In this document: piece by piece, positions 56,310 to 64,000 of the stretch
Layout of the letters: every line of letters starts with the position of its first letter
Numbering within the stretch: position 1 is the first letter of the stretch
NCBI GenBank assembly: GCA_943840615.1
Contig: CALSVI010000006.1
Location: forward strand, 82,375-146,374
Length of the DNA stretch: 64,000 bases
DNA from: an uncultured Luminiphilus sp.
Lineage (GTDB): Bacteria; Pseudomonadota; Gammaproteobacteria; Pseudomonadales; Halieaceae
Direction of reading: 5' to 3'
Made by a program: the position numbers and the translations under genes
The notes under the pieces: model-generated
What the model was told of the DNA's origin: nothing
What the model saw: the letters and a program-made list of their open reading frames with translations, nothing else
Database searches by the model: none

Positions 56310-57344
56310 CTAGTTGGCGAGCTCTGCCCCTTCGGGTGGTAACTCTGACTCAAATATTTGATAGGCCTCAGGCACGCCTTGCACGCGGTCACTCTTGGGC
56401 GAGACCCCCATGTACTTGCGGTAACAACGACTAAAGTGGGTCGTCGACACAAAACCGCACATCGACGTGATCTCGACGATTGAGCGGGAGGTTTGTTTCA
56501 ACAGGCGTCGCGCACGATCCAGCCGCAGCTTGAGATAATACCGCGAAGGCGTGCTGTGAAGGTGCTTCAGAAATAAACGCTCAAGCTGCCGCCGCGAGAG
56601 CTGCACGTAATCCGCCAGATCTTGGAGTGGCAGCGGCTCTTCAAGATTCGCCTCCATCAGTTGCAGCACCTCTTTGAGCTTGGGCTGCACATCTACCTTC
56701 CGTGACCACATGGGGATCACCTGCATCTCGGCATCGCTGCGGTGGCGCTCGCACACCAACATGTCGGCGACACCGTCGACCAGTGACTGTGGGTGCCGCT
56801 TGGCCAGCATGGCGAGCATCATGTGGAGCGGCACGGTACCGCCGGTGCAGGTCAGACGGTCACGATCAATGGTGTATAGGTGAGTATTGAATTCAATGCC
56901 TGGAAACTGCTCGGTCAACAACGTCAGGCAGTCCCAGTGAGCGCTGCACTCGTAGCCATTTAAAAGCCCGGCGCTGGCTAGCGCATAGGAACCGGTGCAA
57001 AGGGCACCGATCTGCGCACCGCGCTTGGCTTGCTTGCGCAGCCACGCCAGATCAGTCTTCTGCACCGTCTGCTCAATATCGATGCCCCCCACCACAATCA
57101 CCAAATCGAGTTGAATGTCGTCGGCCAATGTGTGGTCGAGCTTAACGCGCACGCCATCACTGCTGATCTGCTCCTCCTCACCCGACGCAATCAGGCACCA
57201 TCGGTAGAGTTCAGTGTCTGACAGCAAATTGGCGACCCTGAGCGGATCGATAGCACTCGACAGAGAAACCAGCGTGAACTGGTCCATCAGCAGGAAACCG
57301 ACCCGCTGCGTGGATTGTTGTTTAGCGGTGCCAACCGTATTCAA
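56310..57344 (-). CDS. GlxA-family AraC-type regulator (DJ-1/PfpI + HTH), GbdR/CdhR-like
   Basis: 344 aa. N-terminal amidotransferase-like DJ-1/PfpI domain (GFLLMDQFTLVSLSSAIDPLR, IVVGGIDIE, GALCTGSYALASAGLL) and C-terminal AraC HTH domain (LADYVQLSRRQLERLFLKHL; SIVEITSMCGFVSTTHFSRCYRKYMG). This architecture is found in GbdR, the glycine-betaine/dimethylglycine regulator, and CdhR. Start is TTG (57342-57344) preceded by GAGGT; the first ATG would be at residue 20 and would cut into the domain. The CAAAAGCGACATTA element lies 90 bp upstream, suggesting autoregulation. Confidence 0.88.
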   Translation of the reverse strand: MNTVGTAKQQSTQRVGFLLMDQFTLVSLSSAIDPLRVANLLSDTELYRWCLIASGEEEQISSDGVRVKLDHTLADDIQLDLVIVVGGIDIEQTVQKTDLAWLRKQAKRGAQIGALCTGSYALASAGLLNGYECSAHWDCLTLLTEQFPGIEFNTHLYTIDRDRLTCTGGTVPLHMMLAMLAKRHPQSLVDGVADMLVCERHRSDAEMQVIPMWSRKVDVQPKLKEVLQLMEANLEEPLPLQDLADYVQLSRRQLERLFLKHLHSTPSRYYLKLRLDRARRLLKQTSRSIVEITSMCGFVSTTHFSRCYRKYMGVSPKSDRVQGVPEAYQIFESELPPEGAELAN

Positions 57345-57433
57345 TTTGCCAACCTCGCAATGCGGACACTCTCGTCACCCGAAGCCCATGGGGATGCCGG
57401 GGACACGCACAGTATTCTGGCCGAACATTCGCT

Positions 57434-57447
57434 CAAAAGCGACATTA
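57434..57447 (+). promoter_or_regulatory. CAAAAGCGACATTA element upstream of the GlxA-type regulator
   Basis: Exact 14-mer copy of the element at 26306-26319 (minus strand). Extended on the left it reads GCTCAAAAGCGACATTA. It is 90 bp from the TTG start of the regulator gene, so it would fit an autoregulatory site. No gene-like content otherwise in 57345-57549, apart from the terminator at 57516. Confidence 0.5.
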
Positions 57448-57515
57448 GCGGATTAAATACGACACATTTTGCTGATTCAGTCTCGCTAGGCGCTGCGGAC
57501 TGGGTATTGGCCGGA

Positions 57516-57543
57516 TAAAAAATCGGGGGCCTTAGCCCCCGAT
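57516..57543 (-). terminator. Rho-independent terminator of the third FAD/GcvT gene
   Basis: Nine-base-pair stem (ATCGGGGGC 57522-57530 / GCCCCCGAT 57535-57543) with a CTTA loop. On the minus strand it is followed by a T run (A run 57517-57522). It begins 7 bp after the stop codon at 57550. Confidence 0.88.
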
Positions 57544-57549
57544 CTCTAT

Positions 57550-60121
57550 TTAGCTCCTGACCCGTTCGTTACTGGGGTCCAGTAAGGCGCGATAACCCAC
57601 CGACACGATTTTGGCGGGGAAGAAACAGCCAAAATACTCCATCAGCACCGAATCACCCTCTTTGGCACGATCCGATGGCAGGTAGCCCATCGCAATGTTC
57701 TGCCCTAAAGAGGGGCCAAAGGCCACACTCGTCGTATAGGACCGGCGACCGTGGGAGTCGATGATGACCTCGTGAGTCTCGGGGTCGAGCAATGGCCAGT
57801 GGCCAACGGGATACCGGACAACGCCCTGGTCGTCGGTGGTATCCTCCAGCACAAAGGTACACAGGTAAGCGGCCTGCTCGGGCAACTCGCGCTGCGCCAC
57901 GTAGGCGTCCTTACCGTGAAAGTCCGCAGCCTTGACCTTGGGTCGCGACAATCCCGCCTCGTAGAGGTTGTAATCGATCTCAAGATCGTCGTTTTGCAGA
58001 CGCAGACTCTTCTCGAGACGGCGGCTGTTGGCGTAGGTTTCGATGCCAACGGGCGTGACGTCCAGCTCGGCCAGTGCATCCCACAGCTTGAGACCCTCGC
58101 CAAACGGAAAGTAGAGCTCCCAGCCCTGTTCGCCCACGTAGGAAATGCGGAACGCCCAGATCGTAATGCCCAACACGTTAATTTCCTTTGCGGTCGCGTA
58201 CGGAAAGGCGTCATGCGAAATGCTGTCGGGGTCGTCCATGAGTTTTTGCAGCGTGACGCGCGCGTCCGGCCCCCACAGACCTAGCGTGGCAATCTGCTCG
58301 GTCTGGTCTATGAACTCCACTTGAGTCAGCCCGCGCTTATCGACCATGCGCTGCATCCACACGTAATCGCGATGACCCGTGTCACCTCCACAGATCACGC
58401 GGAAGCGATCATCAGCGAGCCGCACAATCGTCAGGTCAGAGTGAATACCGCCGGTGTGGTCGAGAAAGTGCGTGTACACGCCCTTACCCACCGCCGTGTC
58501 AGTGCCGACTTTCGCCACCGAGCAAAACTCGAGCAACGCCTCGGCCTCCGCACCGACCACATCGAAGATCGCGAAGTGCGACAGGTTGATCATGCCGACC
58601 CCGTCACTCAGGGCAAGGTGCTCAGCGTTAGAGACCTCCCAGAAATGTCGGTTATCCCACTCTGCTTCGCGGGTGGGCACCTGATCGCGGTATTTGGCCA
58701 GACAGCGTGGCTTCATTAGCGGCATAGCCATAGGCACGCTCCCACCCGGCGACTTCCATAAAGTGGCCACCGAGCGCCACTTCTCGCTCGTAAAACGGAC
58801 TGGTGCGAAGCTGACGCGATGTCGCGTAGGGCTCACGCGGATGCACTGCCGGAGTGTAGATCTTCTGCGCGATCTCATAGGTACGGTTACGGACAAACTC
58901 GTCGGTCAGTTGGATCGGATAGTGCCGCGCCGGATCAATACCGTGGGGATCCATGTCGGTGCGCCCGTTGGTCATCCAATCGGCGAGCAACTTGCCGGCG
59001 CCCGGGCCGTCTTTTACCCATACCGCCTCGCAAAGCCAGAGCCCTTTTACCTGAGGCGACTCACCAATCACCGAACCGCCGTCGGTGGTGACCGACAACA
59101 GACCGTTGAAAGAGCGCCGCTCCTCCCAAGGGAGCTCTGCCAGAATAGGCGTCAGTTCTACCGAGCGCTCATAAGCGTCGAGGACCTGATCGAGCGTGAG
59201 GTCATTCATAGACGGCGACATGCGCGCATCCTCAGGCTCGGAAATCGCCGTCGCTTCGACCATTCGTGGTTCAAAGGGCTCGTAATAACCCCACTCCAGC
59301 AGGCCGCCTTCAGGCGTTGTCGGGTCGCCCGTGTCGCGGACGTAAGCGGAGTTACCCTGGTCGCGGAACAAGGGGTAAACAATGTCTTTGCCTGTCCCCT
59401 CGAGCGCATCCCAGGGACCAAAAAACAGCAGCGGGTGCTCAACGGGCATCAGCGGCAATTTCACATTGGCGGTCTCGGAGACCAGCGAGCCCCAAATACC
59501 GGCGCACAGGACGACGTAATCAGCCATGATGGTGCCCTTGGCCGTCTTCACACCCACCGCACGCCCGTCTTCAACAATAATTTCATCGGCCGCCGTGTAG
59601 GGAAACACCTGCAGCTTGCCCGCTGCAACGGCCTCGTCCACCAGATCGCCAGCCACTTTTTGCGAGCGCGGTGTCACCAGACCCGCATCCGGGTCCCACA
59701 TAGCGCATTCAATGCTGTCTTCTTCAAGCAGCGGAAAGCGTTCTTTCGCTTCGGCCGCAGTGATCATGTGGGCCTTGGTGCCAAAGGCCTTACCCGAACC
59801 CACTTTACGCAGCAGCTCTTGAACCTGAGCCTCGTCGCCTTTGCGCGCGACTTCCATGCCCCCAATCTCGATGAAATTCCCCCGCGACCGATAGAACTCC
59901 CGGCTGTAGGTGCTGGTGAAGACATTCAGCTTGTCATGGCTGGTCATGTAGCAAAAATCGGAAGCGTGAGAGGTCGAGCCGATATCAGTGGGTATCGCCG
60001 ACTTTTCCAGACCGACGATGTCGTCCCAGCCGGCTTCCACCAGATGGTGTGCGACGGATGCACCCACAATGCCGCCCTGTCCAATAATCACCACACGCGC
60101 TTTTTCGGGTAACGCTGCCAT
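57550..60121 (-). CDS. FAD-dependent dehydrogenase plus GcvT domain, third paralogue (one frameshift)
   Basis: Two overlapping reading frames encode the N- and C-terminal parts of one protein of about 856 aa. First part (60121 to about 58703): FAD domain with VVIIGQGGIVGASVAHHLVEAG and GSTSHASDFCYM, then WGYYEPFEPRM and GWERAYGYAANEATL. Second part (about 58702 to 57550): LAKYRDQVPTREAEWDNRHFWEV, MINLSHFAIFDVVG, YVGEQGWELYFPFGE and RRLEKSLRL, a GcvT domain. The join reads ...NEATL-LAKYRDQ if one extra A at about 58702 (plus strand) is removed. Start ATG 60119-60121 follows AGGAGAG. It is divergent from the two tandem paralogues at 21300-26167 and distantly related to them. Predicted N- or O-demethylase handing C1 to H4F. 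Confidence 0.85.
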
Positions 60122-60233
60122 ACGACTCTCCTGAACTCCGTACTCGTGATGCCTTCCCGGCGAGCACCTGTCAGGCGCTACGGGTCGTCATGTTTTCGGC
60201 TTGTTTCACCGTTCGGGCTCACCCAAAACGGTC

Positions 60234-60312
60234 GTTTTTATGGTCCGCATTTGGCGCCTTCTGCGTCAAAAGCGCTGTTTCAAATCCGACACCCGATTGA
60301 CCAAAAGCGTCA
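60234..60312 (+). promoter_or_regulatory. Cluster of shared elements upstream of the third FAD/GcvT gene
   Basis: 60234-60266 aligns with 26301-26330 (both begin GTTTTTA and end TTCTGCGT). It is followed by TCAAAAGCGCT (60266-60276) and GACCAAAAGCGTCA (60299-60312), the latter differing by one base from the element at 26309-26322. These sites lie 113-191 bp upstream of ATG 60121. Confidence 0.5.
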
Positions 60313-60332
60313 CCCCGATCTCGCCTTAATCC

Positions 60333-60548
60333 CTAGAGGTTTTCCAGCGCTGAGTGGACGTCCAAACAGAGGCTATCGGGGGTCTCGGCGGCGATTTGCC
60401 GCAGCGATTTTTGCATCACAGGTGTCCAGAACTGGCGCATATGCTGGCAGATTTGTTCGGGCACATCGGCGCGCACCGGAATGCTGCCCGCAATCTGATT
60501 GGCCATCTTCACAAGATGGCGCTGCTGGTAATCCATTGCGGTACTCAT
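60333..60548 (-). CDS. fdsD: Formate dehydrogenase delta subunit
   Basis: 71 aa, the size of FdsD subunits. It reads HLVKMANQIAGSIPVRADVPEQ and ends with a helical HMRQFWTPVMQKSLRQIA, characteristic of this small subunit, which is required for active NAD-linked molybdenum formate dehydrogenase. Start overlaps the fdsA stop (ATGA at 60545-60548). It is followed after 211 bp by the FAD/GcvT gene on the same strand. Confidence 0.85.
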   Translation of the reverse strand: MSTAMDYQQRHLVKMANQIAGSIPVRADVPEQICQHMRQFWTPVMQKSLRQIAAETPDSLCLDVHSALENL

Positions 60549-63352
60549 GCAACCTGACCCGAAGACGGGCGAATCTCCACCGCGGTGACCTTGTACTCGG
60601 GGCAGTTGGTCGCCCAGTCTGAGTTATCCGTGGTAATCACATTGGTGCCGCTAATCGGGTGATGGAAGGTCGTGTAAACCACGCCCGCTGGAATATCGTC
60701 GCTGATTCGCGCGCGCATACGGGTCTGTCCTGCGCGGCTGGCGATCTCCACCCATTCACCGTCCTTGACCCCTCGAGCCTCGGCGTCGGCCTCGTGAATG
60801 TCGAGCACATCCTCGCCGTGCCAAATCACGTTGTCGGTGCGACGCGTCTGGGCGCCCTACGTTGTACTGGCTCAAGATTCGCCCCGTGGTGAGTAACAGC
60901 GGGAACTTGCGCGTAGAGCGCTCATCGGTGGGCACATAGGGTGTCGTAACAAACTGGCCCTCGCCACGCACAAACCGGTCCTTGTGCATGATGGGCGTGC
61001 CGGTCGGTGCCTGGTCGTTACAAGGCCATTGCACGCTGCCGAGGCGGTCGAGCAGATCAAACGAGACCCCGGCAAAGGTAGGCGTCAGCTCCGCGATCTC
61101 ATCCATAATTTCGGCGGCACTTTCATACGGCATGGGGTAGCCCATGGCCTCGCTCAAGGCGCAGGTTGCCTCCCACTCGGAGCGGCCGGTGCGCGAGGTC
61201 ATCACCGGGCGCACCCGATTAATGCGCCGCTCGGCATTAGTGAAGGTGCCGTCTTTCTCCAGAAACGAAGTGCCGGGCAGGAAGACGTGGGCAAATTTGG
61301 CGGTTTCGTTCAGGAAAAGATCCTGCACGATCACGCAGTCCATCGCGGTGAGCGCAGCGGCCACGTGCTGAGTGCTGGGGTCTGACTGGGCGATATCCTC
61401 GCCCTGAATATAAATACCCCGGAACGATCCCGATAACGCCGAGTCGAGCATATTGGGAATGCGCATACCCGGGTCGTCGCGCAAGTTCACGCCCCAGATC
61501 GCTGAGAACTGCTCACGGACCGTGTCGTCAGAGACATGGCGATAGCCCACAAACTCATGGGGGAAGGAGCCCATGTCGCAGGCACCTTGCACATTGTTCT
61601 GGCCACGAAGCGGATTGACGCCCACGCCCACACGCCCGATGTTGCCGGTCGCCATCGCGAGATTCGCCATGGCCATGACCATGGTCGAGCCCTGCGAGTG
61701 CTCGGTGACACCGAGCCCGTAATAAATCGCGCCATTACCGGCGGTGGCAAAGGCTCGCGCCGCCGCACGCAGCGACTCTGCCGCTACACCGGTAATCTCG
61801 GCCAACGCTTCAGGGCTGTTCTCAGGCAGCCGGATGAACGACTCCCAGGCTTTGAACGAGGTCATATCGCAACGCTCTGCCACAAAGGCTTCGTCGATCA
61901 GCCCTTCGGTCGCGACCACGTGAGAAATGGCGTTCAACACCGCCACGTTGGTGCCGGGCATCAACGGCAGATGATGCTCGGCGTGAATATGGGGCGAACG
62001 CACCAGGTCAATCGAGCGCGGGTCGATCACGATGAGATCGGCGCCCTCTCGCAGCCGACGCTTCATTCGCGAGCCAAACACCGGGTGCGCATCGGTCGGA
62101 TTAGCGCCAATGACCATCATGACGTCGGTGTGTTCGACCGAGGCAAAATCTTGCGTACCGGCGCTGGTGCCGAAGGTTTGCTTTAAACCGTAGCCGGTTG
62201 GCGAGTGGCACACGCGAGCGCAGGTGTCGACATTATTGGTGCCGAAAGCGGCCCGGACCATCTTCTGCACGACATACACTTCTTCGTTAGTACAGCGCGA
62301 GGAGGTAATCCCGCCAATCGCGTCAACACCGTGTGCGGCCTTGATCGCATTGAGGCGGTCGGCGGCGAAGCTAATCGCCTCGTCCCACGCTACCGGACGC
62401 CACTCGTCCTCGACGCTGTCGCGAATCATTGGCGTGGTCACGCGATCCTGGTGCTGGGCATAACCCCAGGCGAAACGGCCTTTCACACAGGAGTGGCCCT
62501 CATTCGCCCCGCCCTGCTTGTCGGGCACCATGCGCACCACCTCGTCGCCGCGGAGCTCTGCGGTAAAGGAGCACCCCACGCCACAATAAGCGCAGGTGGT
62601 TTTCACTTTGCGGCTCGGCACGCCGAGGTCGATCACGCTCTTCTCTTGCAGCGTGGCCGTGGGGCAGGCCTGCACGCAGGCGCCACAGGAGACGCATTCG
62701 CTGTCGAGGAAAGGTTGCTGCTCACTGGGTGAGACCTGCGAGCCGAAGCCCGCGTCCGGCAATGGTCAGCGCAAAGGTGCCCTGCACTTCGGAGCAGGCC
62801 CGCACGCAGCGGCTGCAGACAATGCACTTGCTGGAATCAAAGGTGAAATACGGGTTGGACTCGTCCTTGCCGCGGTCGAGATGGTTCTCCCCTTCCATCC
62901 CGTAGCGCACGTCGCGAAGACCCACGGCACCGGCCATGTCCTGCAACTCGCAGTCGCCATTGGCGGGGCAGGTCAGACAGTCGAGGGGATGATCAGAGAT
63001 GTAGAGCTCCATCACGCCTTTGCGCAACTTGTCGAGGCGCTGAGTCTGGGTCTGCACAGACATGCCCTCCTGACACGGAGTGGTGCAGGAAGCGGGTGTA
63101 CCCGGGCGGCCTTCAATCTCTACCAAGCAGAGCCGGCAGGAGCCGAAGGCATTAAGGCTATCGGTTGCACAGAGCTTGGGAATGTTTGCACCCACCATTG
63201 CCGCCGCGCGCATGACCGACGTGCCCTCGGGCACACTCACCGGCATACCATCGATCTGAACGGTGACCATCACATCAGAGGCCGCACCGGGGGTGCCAAG
63301 ATCCTCCTGAGAGATCAATCTGAGCCGGATCAAACTGCTGGACCATATTCAT
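60545..63352 (-). CDS. fdsA: NAD-dependent formate dehydrogenase, alpha subunit (three frameshifts)
   Basis: Catalytic molybdopterin subunit of the cytoplasmic FdsABG-type formate dehydrogenase. Order: N-terminal 2Fe-2S and Fe-S ligands (GSCRLCLVEI, DCLTCPANGDCELQ, CIVCSRCVRAC, CVSCGACVQAC), then the 4Fe-4S/Mo domain (TCAYCGVGC, the molybdenum site in DTCARVCHSPTGYGL, and GVGVNPLRGQNNVQG) and a C-terminal MopB domain (DGEWVEIASRAGQ). The frame changes near 63313, near 62750 and near 60856, each one extra base. The last two sit in short G/C runs. Removing them gives about 934 aa. ATG 63350-63352 follows GAGGG and lies 10 bp after the fdsB stop. Confidence 0.9.
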
Positions 63353-63362
63353 CGCTTTACCC

Positions 63363-64000
63363 TCACCCTGTGGCAATCACAGGAGACGCAAAATCTTCCG
63401 GAAACTGGTTAAGCGCGCTGAGCACTGGATTGGGCGTCAGCCCTCCCATGGCGCACAGCGAGCCCTGAGTCATCACATCACAGAGATCGCGCAGTAATTC
63501 GGTATTGGCCTCGACATTCTTGCCCTGCACGAATTTTGTCGATCGTCTCGACACCCCGCACCGCCCCAATTCGGCAAGGCGTGCATTTACCGCAGGATTC
63601 CTCGACACAGAAATCCATCGCAAAGCGCGCCTGTTCGGCCATATTAACGGAGTCGTCAAACAGGACCACGCCACCGTGGCCAATCATGCCACCGGCTTCG
63701 ATGAGCGTTTCGTAAGCCATTGCGACGTCGAGCTTTTCAGGGACCAGTAGGCGCCAAGCGGGCCGCCAATCTGCACCGCGCGCAGCGGTCGCCCGGAGCG
63801 CGTGCCGCCGCCGAAGTCATCAATCAGTTCGCGCGCGCTGATACCAAAGGCCGTCTCGACGATCCCGCCGCGGGCGATGTTGCCGGCCAATTGGAAGACC
63901 TGGGTTCCCAGTGAACGATTCTGCCCAGCGCCGCGTAAGCCTCGGCACCGCGCGCGAGAATGGACGGCACGCTGGCAATAGTCAGCACGTTGTTGATCAC
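63363..64000 (-). CDS. fdsB: NAD-dependent formate dehydrogenase, beta subunit (partial, three frameshifts)
   Basis: NuoF-like FMN/4Fe-4S subunit; the N-terminus is off the right edge. Frames joined in order from the right edge read VINNVLTIASVPSILARG, QVFQLAGNIARGGIVETAFG, ELIDDFGGGTRSGRPLRAVQ, GGMIGHGGVVLFDDSVNMAE, ESCGKCTPCRIGAVRGVETIDKI, then LLRDLCDVMTQGSLCAMGG at the C-terminus. The 4Fe-4S ligands are in SCGKCTPCR and SLCAMGG. Frame changes near 63924 and 63746 fit one missing base each and near 63531 one extra base. Its stop (63363-63365) is 10 bp before fdsA. Confidence 0.88.

Noticed and set aside
58694..60112. Long open frame (about 470 codons) on the plus strand
   Set aside because: It lies antisense to the FAD/GcvT gene, has no recognisable motifs and is explained by GC-rich codon bias of the real minus-strand gene.
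57550..60121. Two separate genes, one FAD-only and one GcvT-only
   Set aside because: The two frames overlap, join into one continuous family-like sequence after removal of one base, and the full-length paralogues at 21300 and 23744 have the same two-domain plan.

Overview
The window reads as a chromosomal segment of an aerobic, probably marine gammaproteobacterium. The evidence is the housekeeping order accA-tilS-pyrG-kdsA-eno, one tRNA-Arg(ACG), an RND efflux pair, a TonB receptor, a PQQ-dependent dehydrogenase and a molybdenum NAD-type formate dehydrogenase. The gene content recalls the OM60/NOR5 (Halieaceae) group, but that placement is inference. I see no insertion sequence, phage gene, integrase or CRISPR array.

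Layout. (1) 1-8.8 kb: eno (partial), kdsA, pyrG, tilS and accA on the minus strand, then dusC and a peptide transporter on the plus strand. (2) 8.8-19.4 kb: RND pump and adaptor, a saccharopine-dehydrogenase-like reductase, a SYLF lipid-binding protein, two SDRs, YcgN- and YaiI-type proteins, tRNA-Arg and an exported protein with an internal duplication. (3) 19.7-39.7 kb: an MttB-family methyltransferase, two FAD/GcvT-type demethylating dehydrogenases on the minus strand, then a divergent, tightly packed 14-gene plus-strand operon. That operon encodes a second MttB protein, a corrinoid protein, DUF1638, a small 'virulence factor' family protein, a split methylene-H4folate reductase, a pterin methyltransferase, a corrinoid activase, and a six-gene catabolic module (2OG-type oxygenase, epimerase/dehydratase, FAH hydrolase, two SDRs, and an enolase-superfamily protein resembling hydroxyproline-betaine epimerase). 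(4) 39.7-53.0 kb, all minus: ABM monooxygenase, lipoate-ligase-like protein, AcoR-like sigma-54 activator, exported VOC protein, free-standing lipoyl domain, E1-alpha/E1-beta 2-oxoacid dehydrogenase, NTF2-like protein, TonB receptor, PQQ dehydrogenase and a second NTF2-like protein. (5) 53.3-64 kb: Rieske oxygenase, LLM oxidoreductase, GFA protein, GlxA/GbdR-type AraC regulator, a third FAD/GcvT dehydrogenase, and formate dehydrogenase genes fdsD, fdsA and fdsB.

How the parts may work together. Region 3 reads as an aerobic pathway that removes methyl groups from a quaternary or tertiary amine. MttB would pass the methyl to the corrinoid protein, the pterin methyltransferase would pass it to H4folate, and the reductase would oxidise methyl-H4F to methylene-H4F. 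The FAD/GcvT enzymes would remove further N-methyls as methylene-H4F, and formate dehydrogenase would finish C1 oxidation. A sequence element with core CAAAAGCG recurs upstream of the first MttB gene, between the divergent demethylase genes, upstream of the AraC regulator and upstream of the third demethylase, which suggests one regulon. Region 4 has a textbook sigma-54 promoter (49800-49815) and a nested palindrome (49909-49946) upstream of the TonB gene, fitting control by the AcoR-like activator.

Quality note: at least nine apparent frameshifts lie between 54.1 kb and the right edge and I noticed none in the first 54 kb. They affect the Rieske gene, the third FAD/GcvT gene, fdsA and fdsB. 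Sequencing or assembly error towards a contig end is the simplest explanation.
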